A DNA stretch of 64,000 nt, from contig NZ_QJUI01000014.1 of assembly GCF_004327285.1 (NCBI RefSeq), positions 62,001-126,000 on the forward strand, given 5' to 3'. Made by a program: the position numbers and the translations under genes. This DNA comes from Phytopseudomonas daroniae (GTDB taxonomy: Bacteria > Pseudomonadota > Gammaproteobacteria > Pseudomonadales > Pseudomonadaceae). The notes under the pieces were generated by a model that was not told where the DNA came from, ran no database searches, and saw nothing but the letters and a program-made list of their open reading frames with translations. Of the stretch, positions 27,815 to 36,424 are shown piece by piece. Every line of letters begins with the position of its first letter. Position 1 is the stretch's first letter.

Positions 27815-28879
27815 TCATGTCAGTCTGCGCGACGGCTGGCGCAACAGGATCCACAGCAAGTAGGGCCCGCCGACCACGGCAGTGATCACCCCGACGGGAA
27901 TTTCGATGGGTGCCAGCCAGGTACGCCCGACCCAGTCGGCGCTGGTCATCAGCAGCGCGCCAGCGAGGGCCGAACACAGCACGGGTACGCCACGATGGCC
28001 GCTCAGGTAACGGGCCATCTCCGGTGCGGCGAGCGCGACCAGGCCTACCGGGCCGGCCACCGCCACGGCAAGCGCGGTAAGCAGTACCGTGGTGATCAGG
28101 GTCAGCAGACGCATGGCCTTGAGTCGCACACCGAGGCCTACGGCCACGCTGTCGGAAAAGCGCATCAGTTCCAGGCGCTGAGCCAGGTACTTGACCAGCG
28201 GCAGGCACAGGATCAAGCCGATGCCCAACAGCCAGATGGCCAGCGCCGGCCGCGCGTTGAGGCTGCCGACCGTCCAGGGATAGGCCACGTTGGCGGCATC
28301 GATATCGGCGCGCGCCAGCATCAGGTTGGTCAGCGCGCCGAACACCGCGCCAACGGCGATACCGACTACGATAAAACGATAGCCGCGGGCACCGGCACCG
28401 GCACTCAAGCCGAAAGCCAGCACGGCCGCGGTGGTTGCACCGGTCAGCGCCAGCGCGGAAGGCGCCAGGGTCGTGGGTACCGCGACGATGGAGGCCACGG
28501 CGAAGGCGGTAGCGCCGTCGTCGATACCTATCACTCCCGGTGTGGCCAGGCGGTTACGCGCCAGGGTCTGCAGCAGGCAGCCACCAATGCCGAACGCCGC
28601 ACCGGTCAGCAGTCCGGCGATCAGACGCTGTAGGCGCAACTCCTGCACCAGAAACACATGCATCGGCTCGCCCTGCCCGAAAGCAGCCGCCAGCGCCGTC
28701 CACGGGGACAAGCCGGCAGCACCGGATGCCAGGCTGATGCCGACAATGATCAAGATTGCGCCAAACAGCCCCAGCGCAGCAAAAACACCGCGCCGATTCA
28801 ACAACACGCGCAACGAACCGAACGCCAGCAGCCAATAACCGCTCGGTGCCTTAGGCAGCGAGGAAACCGGGCTATTCAT
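27815..28879 (-). CDS. Ferric-siderophore ABC transporter, permease (FepG/FecD type)
   Basis: 354-residue inner-membrane permease of the BtuC/FecCD family with about nine to ten transmembrane helices. Typical motifs are FGIGGCLLQTLARNRLATPG and GPVGLVALAAPEMARYL (the loop contacting the ATPase). It overlaps the preceding permease gene by four bases, so the pair is translationally coupled and likely forms a heterodimer. Confidence 0.92.
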   Translation of the reverse strand: MNSPVSSLPKAPSGYWLLAFGSLRVLLNRRGVFAALGLFGAILIIVGISLASGAAGLSPWTALAAAFGQGEPMHVFLVQELRLQRLIAGLLTGAAFGIGGCLLQTLARNRLATPGVIGIDDGATAFAVASIVAVPTTLAPSALALTGATTAAVLAFGLSAGAGARGYRFIVVGIAVGAVFGALTNLMLARADIDAANVAYPWTVGSLNARPALAIWLLGIGLILCLPLVKYLAQRLELMRFSDSVAVGLGVRLKAMRLLTLITTVLLTALAVAVAGPVGLVALAAPEMARYLSGHRGVPVLCSALAGALLMTSADWVGRTWLAPIEIPVGVITAVVGGPYLLWILLRQPSRRLT

Positions 28880-29889
28880 AGGGTCGGCAGCCTGTGGCTG
28901 CGCACCACGGCGATCAGCACCGGTGCGCCGATCAGTGCGGTCACCACGCCAATCGGCAGTTCATAGGGACTGACCAGCAGGCGCGAAAGGATGTCGGCGA
29001 ACAGGATGATGCTCGGCCCGAGCAGCAACGACAGGCCGATGGTACGGCGAATGTCCGGCCCCACCAGGCGCCGGGCCACGAAAGGCACCACCAGGCCGAC
29101 AAAGGCGATCGGCCCCGCCGCCGCCGTTGCCGTGCCGACCAGCACGGCGACCCCGAGCAGCGCACCGAGGCGCGTGAGCGCCGGGTGATGACCCAGCCCG
29201 GTGGCCATTTTCTCGCCCAGGGCCAGGGCCGACAACGGCCGGATCAGCGGCAGCAGGATCGCCAGACCGAGCAGCAGGCCCGGCGTACTCCAGGTCAGCA
29301 CGTCCTGCGGTCTGCCGGCCAGCGCACCGATGATCCAGAAGCGGATTTCGTCGGCGCTGCGCTGATCGTGCAGCAGGATCAGCGTGCTGATGGCGGTGAG
29401 AATCCCGGAGAACGCCGCGCCGGCCAGCACCAGGCGCACCGGATCGTCACCGACACCGCGCACCTGGGTGACCAGCAACACCAGCAGGCAACCGACCATG
29501 GCGCCGCCGATAGCCACGCCGAGATTCAGGGTCGCCGCACTGGCGCCGAGGCTGATCGCCAGCACCACGGCAAAGGATGCTCCGGCACTGACACCGAGCA
29601 GGCCCGGCTCGGCCAGCGGGTTGCGCGTGGCCGACTGCAGCACCACCCCCGCCGCGCCCAGGGCCACACCCGCCAGCACGCCCAGCAGGGTACGTGGCAG
29701 GCGCAGTTCGAAGAGCACGAAACGGGCCTCGCCATCGGCCGTCGCAAACAGTGCCTGCGCACTGCGCAGGACACCGACCTCGCCTGCACCGATCAGCAGG
29801 CTGGCCAGGCACAGGGCCAGCAGCAGGCCGACACAGAGCGCCAATGCCCGCGACAGCGACAGGCGCGCGCCCTTCCCCGCTGCAATCAT
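28876..29889 (-). CDS. Ferric-siderophore ABC transporter, permease (FepD/FecC type)
   Basis: 337-residue BtuC/FecCD permease. Conserved segments include LGAAGVVLQSATRNPLAEPG and GPIAFVGLVVPFVARRLVGP. It overlaps both the binding-protein gene (four bases) and the second permease gene (four bases). Confidence 0.92.
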   Translation of the reverse strand: MIAAGKGARLSLSRALALCVGLLLALCLASLLIGAGEVGVLRSAQALFATADGEARFVLFELRLPRTLLGVLAGVALGAAGVVLQSATRNPLAEPGLLGVSAGASFAVVLAISLGASAATLNLGVAIGGAMVGCLLVLLVTQVRGVGDDPVRLVLAGAAFSGILTAISTLILLHDQRSADEIRFWIIGALAGRPQDVLTWSTPGLLLGLAILLPLIRPLSALALGEKMATGLGHHPALTRLGALLGVAVLVGTATAAAGPIAFVGLVVPFVARRLVGPDIRRTIGLSLLLGPSIILFADILSRLLVSPYELPIGVVTALIGAPVLIAVVRSHRLPTL

Positions 29890-30821
29890 TGACCGGTCAA
29901 GGCCTTCTCCACGTCATCGAGGATGACCTGCGCGGCCAACGGACCGCTGCCGCTGCTCCAGATCTGCCCGTCGACGCTGACGGCATGGCCACTGCTGACC
30001 GCTTTCAGGCGCGCGAAGGCCGGTTGCTGACGGGCCTGCTCCAGCGCCTTGGCGCCATCGGGGTTGAGGGTGGCGAGGAACAGCCAGTCGCCATCGATGC
30101 GCGACAGGTTCTCCAGGCTCAGGGCATCGCTATGGGGTTTCGTGGTCAACGCCTCGGCCATCGCCGTGCTCTTGAAACCGAGCTGCGCCAGCAACTGGCC
30201 GACGAACAGGTGGCTGGACATCACGCCCGGGCCCTGGGGATTCCAGCGCACCACCGACGCCACCTGGCCCGGCTCGACCTTGCCCTTGAGGGCGTCGATG
30301 CGCTGGTCGATGGCGGCAATCGCGGCCTTGGCCTCGGCGCCCTTGCCCAGGGCCTGGCCATAGAGCTCGACGTTGACACGCCAGTCCTGGAACGAATTGC
30401 CCTTGGGCACGATGGTCGGCGCCATCAGGCTGAGTTTCTGGTACTGATCCTTGTCCAGCTCCGGCGACGCCAGGATCAGATCGGGTTGCAGGGCGAACAC
30501 CGACTCCAGGTTGGTTTCACGGGCGGTACCGACCACTCGAATGGCCCCGGCCTTGTCCTTGAGATAGGCGGACACGTCATTGCCGCCCCGGGTGGCGACG
30601 CTGCCCAGAGGCTGCACGCCGAGGGACAGGGCGACGTCCAGCGGATTCTCGCCCAGGGTGATCACCCGCTGCGGCGTCCCCTGCAGCTCGACCTCGCCAA
30701 AGGCGGTATCGATCGTGCGCGACTCGGCGACGGCCAGCCCCAACGGCGCCAGGCTGATCAGACCGGCAACGGCCAGCGTGCGCGCCAGGCGGCGGGTGCA
30801 AGTGGAAATCGTGAAATTCAT
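29886..30821 (-). CDS. Periplasmic ferric-siderophore binding protein (FepB type)
   Basis: 311-residue exported protein with a signal peptide ending near LAVAESRT, followed by GEVELQGTPQRVITLGENPLD, the usual entry into a class III (BtuF/FepB) fold. It should hand ferric siderophore from the periplasm to the FepD/FepG-like permeases. The ATG at 30821 is preferred to 30827 because GAAGGA sits seven bases before it. A gap of 163 bases, with a GCCGGC hairpin at about 30853-30870, separates it from the DUF3325 gene and may hold a separate promoter. Confidence 0.92.
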   Translation of the reverse strand: MNFTISTCTRRLARTLAVAGLISLAPLGLAVAESRTIDTAFGEVELQGTPQRVITLGENPLDVALSLGVQPLGSVATRGGNDVSAYLKDKAGAIRVVGTARETNLESVFALQPDLILASPELDKDQYQKLSLMAPTIVPKGNSFQDWRVNVELYGQALGKGAEAKAAIAAIDQRIDALKGKVEPGQVASVVRWNPQGPGVMSSHLFVGQLLAQLGFKSTAMAEALTTKPHSDALSLENLSRIDGDWLFLATLNPDGAKALEQARQQPAFARLKAVSSGHAVSVDGQIWSSGSGPLAAQVILDDVEKALTGQ

Positions 30822-30984
30822 GAGCATATCCTTCTCTACCTATGAGCAAATGCCGGCCAACAAGCCGGCGCAATCAGCTCCGCCCCATCGCCCACGGGCT
30901 GAGTGGCCCTGTCACGACAAAAGCGGATTTTCGCATGTTCCCCATCAGGGCTGCACGCTCGTCATTTGTTACCGGACACTGCGA

Positions 30985-31311
30985 TTACAGCAGCAGCGCC
31001 AAGCTCAGCGGCACGGGCAGCCCCGCCAGGTTCAGCGCCAGACGCGGTCGGTACGGCAGCAGCAAGGCGACCAGCAGGCCGCCCAGCGAGGCCAGGCCGC
31101 ACCAGGCCACCGATCCCATCGCCCAGCCCCAGGCCTGCGCGCTGGCGCAGAAACCGAGCGCCAGCGCCAGCCATCCGCCGATGCGCAAGGCGCGCAGCAA
31201 ATGTGCCGGCGGCGCCTTGGCCCCGATCTGTTTGTAATGACGGGCCAGGCCCAGGCACAGCAGCGCCATGCCGCTATAGTTCAGGGTCAGCGCCAGGGCG
31301 AGCATGATCAT
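30985..31311 (-). CDS. DUF3325 membrane protein
   Basis: 108-residue hydrophobic protein with three to four membrane segments (MIMLALALTLNYSGMALL and WCGLASLGGLLVALLLPY among them). DUF3325 proteins regularly accompany PepSY proteins in siderophore clusters of Pseudomonas. The ATG overlaps the stop of the PepSY gene by four bases. The role is not known; assistance to the reductase is inference. Confidence 0.8.
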   Translation of the reverse strand: MIMLALALTLNYSGMALLCLGLARHYKQIGAKAPPAHLLRALRIGGWLALALGFCASAQAWGWAMGSVAWCGLASLGGLLVALLLPYRPRLALNLAGLPVPLSLALLL

Positions 31312-32894
31312 CCGTTCACCTGCGCCACGCGCGGGGTTTCCAGCCCCCTCTGCCGGCTCTCGCCAGCCGAACGCGACACGCGCCAGGCGCAACCGGCCAG
31401 GGCCGCGCCCAGGCCGAGCACCGCGAGGTCGAGCCAGAAACGCATGCCATCGCCGGCCAGCAGATCCAGCCAGGGCGAAGCGCCGAACGCATCCAGCAGC
31501 GGCAGGGCGGCGCACAACAGCGCCGCCGCGATCAGTTGCTCACGCCAGGCCTGTAGCGGCGCTCGCCACAATGCATGGGGCAAGCTCAGCAGCCATACGG
31601 CGAAGAACACCCGCACCTCCCAATCGGCACGACCGATCAGCTCGGCCGGTACCAGGCGATTGGCCCACAGCAGGGCCACGCAAGCCAGGCCCAGACCCGC
31701 CACACAGGATACATTCAGCGCCTCGATCAACCGGTAGGTCGCCGGGCTCAGTTCCTGCTGCCGACGCCGGCGCTTGACGGTGAACAGCACCAGCCCGGTG
31801 GCGATCATCGCGCAACTGGCCAGCCCGCAGAGGAAATACAGCCAGCGCATCGGGTAGCCGCCGAACTGGGCGAAATGCAGGCCGGCCATGACCCGCTGGG
31901 TCAGCACGCTGGCACGCGAAGGGGGTGGCGCCTGTATCAACTCGCCGGTCACGCCATTGAACAGCATGCGTTCGCCCTTGGTCAGCTCGATACGATTGCC
32001 CAGCACCGGGCTGACCGCCACCTGGGCATCGGCTCGGCCAGGATTGCTGATACTCAGCGAACCCAGCGCGCCCTTGCCGTAATGAGCCTCGCCCGCGGCG
32101 ATGAAGTGCCCGATGGGCAGCATCGGCACGGCAGTCACCGGAGCACGCTCGGCGCCGCCCTCGCCCCGGCCACGCCCTTCGCCCCTGGCCTCGCCACGCT
32201 GCTGGAAGCCCATATCGGCGAACAGCGCCTGGCGGTCGTCCTGGTAGAGCGCCTGTACCCCGGCCGGCATATAGACGAGGTAGAAGATCGCCAGGCCGGT
32301 GTAGGTGATCATCAGGTGGAAGGGCAGCACCAGCACGGCACTGGCGTTGTGCGCATCGAGCCAGGAGCGGGCGCCCTTGGCCGGGCGGAAGGTGAAGAAC
32401 TCCTTGAAGAACTTCTTGTGGATGACGATGCCGCTGACGAGGGTCGCCAACATCGCCATGGCCGCCAGCCCGACCACCCAGATCCCCAGGTTGCGCGGCA
32501 TGTTGAGGGTGAAGTGGAAGCGGAAGAAGAAGTTGCCCCCCGCCGTCTCGCGCGGCTGCAAGGTTTCGCCGGTAAGCGGGTCGAGCACCTGTCCGCCACC
32601 CCGTCGCCCCTCGCCACTGGATACCTGCAGGCCCGGCGAACGCTCACTGGGCAGGCCGATGTTCCAGGTTCGCGCCTGCGGCGCCGTCTCGCCCAGGTAG
32701 GCCAACGCGACTTGCGCCGCCTGCGCCTGATCGACCCCGGCGGCACGCCGCTCGGGCTGCATCCAGTAGCCGATTTCCTTGTCGAACACCGCCAGGGTTC
32801 CGGTGAGGAAAATGGCGAACAGCAGCCAGCCGAAGATCAGCCCGGCCCAGGTGTGCAGCCAGGCCATCGATTGGGTAAGGGTCTGCGCTTTCAT
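31308..32894 (-). CDS. PepSY-domain membrane protein (siderophore reductase-like)
   Basis: 528-residue inner-membrane protein of the PepSY-TM family. An N-terminal helix (WLHTWAGLIFGWLLFAIFLTG) carries the conserved His, a large periplasmic region follows, then further helices near residues 185, 240, 370, 420 and 470. Relatives such as FoxB and FpvG reduce iron from siderophores in the periplasm. Start at 32894 (MKAQTLTQS) follows the DUF3649 stop by four bases. The position in a siderophore operon supports an iron-release role. Confidence 0.88.
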   Translation of the reverse strand: MKAQTLTQSMAWLHTWAGLIFGWLLFAIFLTGTLAVFDKEIGYWMQPERRAAGVDQAQAAQVALAYLGETAPQARTWNIGLPSERSPGLQVSSGEGRRGGGQVLDPLTGETLQPRETAGGNFFFRFHFTLNMPRNLGIWVVGLAAMAMLATLVSGIVIHKKFFKEFFTFRPAKGARSWLDAHNASAVLVLPFHLMITYTGLAIFYLVYMPAGVQALYQDDRQALFADMGFQQRGEARGEGRGRGEGGAERAPVTAVPMLPIGHFIAAGEAHYGKGALGSLSISNPGRADAQVAVSPVLGNRIELTKGERMLFNGVTGELIQAPPPSRASVLTQRVMAGLHFAQFGGYPMRWLYFLCGLASCAMIATGLVLFTVKRRRRQQELSPATYRLIEALNVSCVAGLGLACVALLWANRLVPAELIGRADWEVRVFFAVWLLSLPHALWRAPLQAWREQLIAAALLCAALPLLDAFGASPWLDLLAGDGMRFWLDLAVLGLGAALAGCAWRVSRSAGESRQRGLETPRVAQVNG

Positions 32895-32898
32895 CCGT

Positions 32899-33195
32899 TC
32901 AGGCTCCAGCCCATGGCCAAAAGCCGATAGCCGCCAACGGCAGCGCCACGCCCATGCCCGCCCAGGCGCGCCAGGCACTGGCCGCGCCGAAGGCCCAGAG
33001 GATGGCCAGGGTATAGATGGCGAACGACAGCAGGCTGGCGACGATCAGCGCATCGACCTTGGCCAGCGGCAACAGCCGGGCCAACGCAGCGTTGAAGGCG
33101 TAGGCCACGGCATAGCCGCCGAGAACCGCCGCGAGAATGCGCAGCACCACGGCTCGCCATGCCCCCGTGGGAGCGGAAGATTTTCTAGCGGCCAT
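32899..33195 (-). CDS. DUF3649 membrane protein
   Basis: 98-residue protein with three membrane segments (VVLRILAAVLGGYAVAYAF and VASLLSFAIYTLAILWAF among them). DUF3649 is typically found next to PepSY and DUF3325 genes in iron loci. The ATG at 33195 lies within the last codons of the esterase gene (11-base overlap). The function is unknown. Confidence 0.8.
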   Translation of the reverse strand: MAARKSSAPTGAWRAVVLRILAAVLGGYAVAYAFNAALARLLPLAKVDALIVASLLSFAIYTLAILWAFGAASAWRAWAGMGVALPLAAIGFWPWAGA

Positions 33196-34144
33196 CGGCG
33201 GTATCCTTGTTATCGTTATCGTTCGGTACGGCGCCCGCAGCGCTGCGCAGGGCCTCGAAGAGCGAGACCGGCAACATCGGGCCATGACTGAGATCGGCGA
33301 ACTCGCGATAGCTCACCTGCATGCCGGGATAGGCCGCCAGCCGCTCGGCCATGCGCGCAGCCGCATCTTCCGGCACGGCGGCGACGGCCTTGCGCCTGGC
33401 GGCGGTCGCTGCATCGTCCTTGGCGCGCGGACGTTCGCCCAGGCCTCTCAGCAGCACCAGCCGTACAGCTTCGGCCGGCGCGCTGAAGGCTTTCTCTTCG
33501 TCGAGGATGAAACCGTCCTGCCACCAGATCGACGGATCGGCGACGATATAGTTCTGAAACGCTTGTGGTCGGGTGAACAGGCAGTGCAGCGCCAGCAAGC
33601 CGCCATAGGAATGCCCCCACAGGCTCTGTCGCTGCGGGTCGATGGGAGCGCGCGCCTCGACCTGCGGCTTGATCTTCTGCTGCAACAGATCGAGGAACAG
33701 CTCCGCCCCGCCGCCCCGGCGTTCACGGGCGAGGTCATCGATCACCGGCTTTCCACCCGGTAGCGGCGGCGTGTAGTCGTAGGCACGGGCGGTGACATCG
33801 AAACGCAGCTCGGTGGCATAGCCGACGAAGACCAGCAGCGGCGGCCCACGCTCATCCAGATCCGCCAGTTGCTGTTCCTCCAGGGCGCCCAGGGCGGCAT
33901 TGCCGTCGAGCAGGTAAATCACCGGATATCCGCTAGCCGGCGCCGCGCGTTTCGGCGTGGCGATCCAGATACGGTACTGGCGCTGGCCGTCCAGGGAGGC
34001 CATCTCCAGGGTTTCGAAACGGTAGAAGGCCGAACCGCGGTCGGCCACGGTCGGCTCCAGCGGCTCGGAAAGGTCGGGCCGGGCAAACGCCGGGCCGGCG
34101 CACAGCAGCGCCATCAGACAGAGGCAACACAGGGAACGAAGCAT
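33185..34144 (-). CDS. Periplasmic siderophore esterase (IroE/PfeE-like alpha/beta hydrolase)
   Basis: 319-residue alpha/beta hydrolase with a signal peptide (LCCLCLMALLCAGPAFAR). The nucleophile elbow is GHSYGG, preceded by YPVIYLLDGNAALGAL, and a C-terminal DLSHGPML supplies the catalytic His. This matches the putative esterase family that includes IroE and PfeE, which cut ferric enterobactin trilactone in the periplasm. Being directly downstream of the catecholate receptor gene strongly supports that substrate class. Start at 34144 (GGGTGGG upstream). Confidence 0.88.
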   Translation of the reverse strand: MLRSLCCLCLMALLCAGPAFARPDLSEPLEPTVADRGSAFYRFETLEMASLDGQRQYRIWIATPKRAAPASGYPVIYLLDGNAALGALEEQQLADLDERGPPLLVFVGYATELRFDVTARAYDYTPPLPGGKPVIDDLARERRGGGAELFLDLLQQKIKPQVEARAPIDPQRQSLWGHSYGGLLALHCLFTRPQAFQNYIVADPSIWWQDGFILDEEKAFSAPAEAVRLVLLRGLGERPRAKDDAATAARRKAVAAVPEDAAARMAERLAAYPGMQVSYREFADLSHGPMLPVSLFEALRSAAGAVPNDNDNKDTADGR

Positions 34145-34230
34145 GATGCCCACCCAGGACGATTGCGAAGGTATACGCAGAAACCGCAGGCCCTGCCCGC
34201 GGTTTCCTTGCAGCACAGTGCGTCCATCAC

Positions 34231-36327
34231 TCAGAAGTCGATCGTCAGCCCCACATTCAGGCGGCGACCGTCCAGAACCACGTCGTAGTCGGAGTTGGTG
34301 ACTTCCTTGTTGGTCACGTTGTACAGGCCGGCCTTGACATCCACGCTCTCGGTCAGCTTGTACACCGCCCCCACGTCGACGAAGCCATAACCCGGCGTAC
34401 TATCGCTCATGCTGGTGCGGCTCAGGTAGTCGGAGGTACGGCTGCGGTAGTTGTACTGGGTCCAGAGGTTGAGCCGGTTGCTCGCCGCCCAGTCCAGGTT
34501 GGCATTGAACATGTGCCGGGGCTGCTTGTTCAGTGGCTCGCCCTTGAACTCCCCGGTTTTCTGCTCGGATTCGGTGAAGGTGTAGCTGGTGCTCAGTTGC
34601 AGGTCCGATGTGAAATCGTAATCCAGCGTCAGCTCGACCCCCTGCATCACGGCCTCGTCGATGTTCTTGGTCGTGCTGAGGAAGTAGAAGGTGTTGCCGC
34701 CAAAGACACAGCTGTAATTGGCCACGTCGTTATTGTTCGCGGCACCAGTGCTGGTGCAGTAACGATCTTCCGCGAGCTTGTCCTTGAAGATGGTGTGGAA
34801 GACCATCAGGCTGGCTCCCAGGCCGACAGATGGATCGTTGTAGACGAAGCCCACCTCGTAGTTGGTGCTGGTTTCCGGATCGAGATCGGCGTTGCCGATG
34901 CTCAAGGCGCGTGGCAGGGGTTGGCCGGTGGTGCTCACGTTCGGCGAGCCACCGCCCCCTGTACGCCCACCGAAGCCCTCCGTGGATTGGCTCAGGGTCG
35001 GCTGCCGGTAACCGGTGGACACACCGCCCTTGAGGGTGAGGGTCGGCATCAACTGGTAAACGCCGTAAATCCGCGGCGACAGATGCGCCCCGAAGAACTC
35101 GTCATCGTTGTAGCGCAGGCCGGTGGTCACCGACAGATCGTCGGTAATCGCCCAATCCACCTCGGTGAATACTGCCGCGATCCAGCGATCCGCCTTCCTC
35201 ACCCCGCCTGGGATGTTGTCGTTGAACAGGACGTTCTGTCCGTTCACGAACTCCTCCTCCTTGTACTGGCCACCGAAGGTAACGGTGTGCGAGCCCCAGA
35301 AGTAGGTGCCTTGCGTGTTGAACAGGTTGATCGTTTCTTCCATGGGAAGATCCTGCACCCGCTCGGAGTAATCGCGCTGCAGATAGCTGTTGATCAGCAG
35401 GTCGCCATAGTTGCCATCGTGCGACAGCGTCCATATTTCCTTGTCGAAGCGGCTGGTCGATGCCGTGCCTGCGGGAGCGGTCGCCGTCACTGGCGTGCTT
35501 TTGCCCGCGGTATGCGTGGTTTCCTGAGTCGTGTCGCGATAACCCAGCGAGATGCGATCGCTCTCGGTCGGGGTCAGGCTGAACTCCAGGCCGGCATTCT
35601 TGCGTTTGGTTTCGGGATTACTTTCCGAGCTTTCGCTGCCACCAACGAAATCGCTTTCGTCGACGCCGGTGTAGGCGCCGTTGACCTGCAGGCTCAAAAG
35701 ACCGGGGATCAGCGCACCGCCTGCATAGATTTCGGTATGCGCTTCGTCGTTGCTGATGTCATTCAGAGATGAGGTGTATTCGGTACGAACGGTGCCGTGC
35801 CATTCATCCGTGGCTCGGCGCGTGATGATATTGATCACACCGCCCATGGCCTCGGAACCATACAGGGATGACATGGGGCCGCGAATGACCTCGATCCGCT
35901 CGATCATGGCCAGGGGCGGCAGGGAAACCTGCTGCTTGCCGGCACTGGTACCATTGGTTTGAACCGCGCGACCGGCAGAAACCGGACGGCCATCCACCAG
36001 CACCAGGGTGTAGTCGCTGGTCATGCCGCGGATGCTGATGTCCTGTGAGTTACCACCACCGGTCACGTAGACACCCGGAATGTTTTTTACCGCATCGATC
36101 ACGCTGGTGTAGGACTGCTTCTCCAGCTCTTCGCGGGACACCACGGAAATACTGGCCGGCGCATCGGCAATGTTCTGCTCGAAGCCGGCAGCACTGACCA
36201 CCCTGACGCTGTCCAGCTCGAGGGGATCGGTGTCAGTAGCGGCCTGTGCAACGGTGTGCAGGGAAGCACTACCCAGAACCAGCAGGGCAGCACTGATCGG
36301 GTTCATGGAAAACCTTTTCGAAGTCAT
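34231..36327 (-). CDS. pirA: TonB-dependent catecholate siderophore receptor (PirA-like)
   Basis: 698-residue outer-membrane receptor. A signal peptide ends near VAQAATD; the plug domain includes SVVSREELEKQSYTSVIDAV and IEVIRGPMSSLYGSEAMGG, and the 22-strand barrel ends in LNVGLTIDF with terminal Phe. It belongs to the PirA/PfeA/CirA group that takes up ferric enterobactin and related catecholates. Two-component genes pirS/pirR upstream and cysM further downstream match the P. aeruginosa pir locus. A Fur box lies 73 bases before the start. An internal start at 36306 is also possible. Confidence 0.9.
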   Translation of the reverse strand: MTSKRFSMNPISAALLVLGSASLHTVAQAATDTDPLELDSVRVVSAAGFEQNIADAPASISVVSREELEKQSYTSVIDAVKNIPGVYVTGGGNSQDISIRGMTSDYTLVLVDGRPVSAGRAVQTNGTSAGKQQVSLPPLAMIERIEVIRGPMSSLYGSEAMGGVINIITRRATDEWHGTVRTEYTSSLNDISNDEAHTEIYAGGALIPGLLSLQVNGAYTGVDESDFVGGSESSESNPETKRKNAGLEFSLTPTESDRISLGYRDTTQETTHTAGKSTPVTATAPAGTASTSRFDKEIWTLSHDGNYGDLLINSYLQRDYSERVQDLPMEETINLFNTQGTYFWGSHTVTFGGQYKEEEFVNGQNVLFNDNIPGGVRKADRWIAAVFTEVDWAITDDLSVTTGLRYNDDEFFGAHLSPRIYGVYQLMPTLTLKGGVSTGYRQPTLSQSTEGFGGRTGGGGSPNVSTTGQPLPRALSIGNADLDPETSTNYEVGFVYNDPSVGLGASLMVFHTIFKDKLAEDRYCTSTGAANNNDVANYSCVFGGNTFYFLSTTKNIDEAVMQGVELTLDYDFTSDLQLSTSYTFTESEQKTGEFKGEPLNKQPRHMFNANLDWAASNRLNLWTQYNYRSRTSDYLSRTSMSDSTPGYGFVDVGAVYKLTESVDVKAGLYNVTNKEVTNSDYDVVLDGRRLNVGLTIDF

Positions 36328-36399
36328 GGCGCACTCTCATTATCGTGTCGTGTTGGCATGGCGGGGGCAGACTGCCGACGAAGATGATATGCATACTCA

Positions 36400-36418
36400 A
36401 ATGAGAGTAAATTTCATT
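36400..36418 (-). promoter_or_regulatory. Fur box upstream of pirA
   Basis: The 19 bases AATGAGAGTAAATTTCATT match 14 of the 18 fixed positions of the Fur consensus AATGATAATNATTATCATT and are imperfectly palindromic. The site lies between pirS and pirA, so it most likely represses pirA separately from the regulators when iron is plentiful. Confidence 0.7.
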
Positions 36419-36424
36419 TACATT

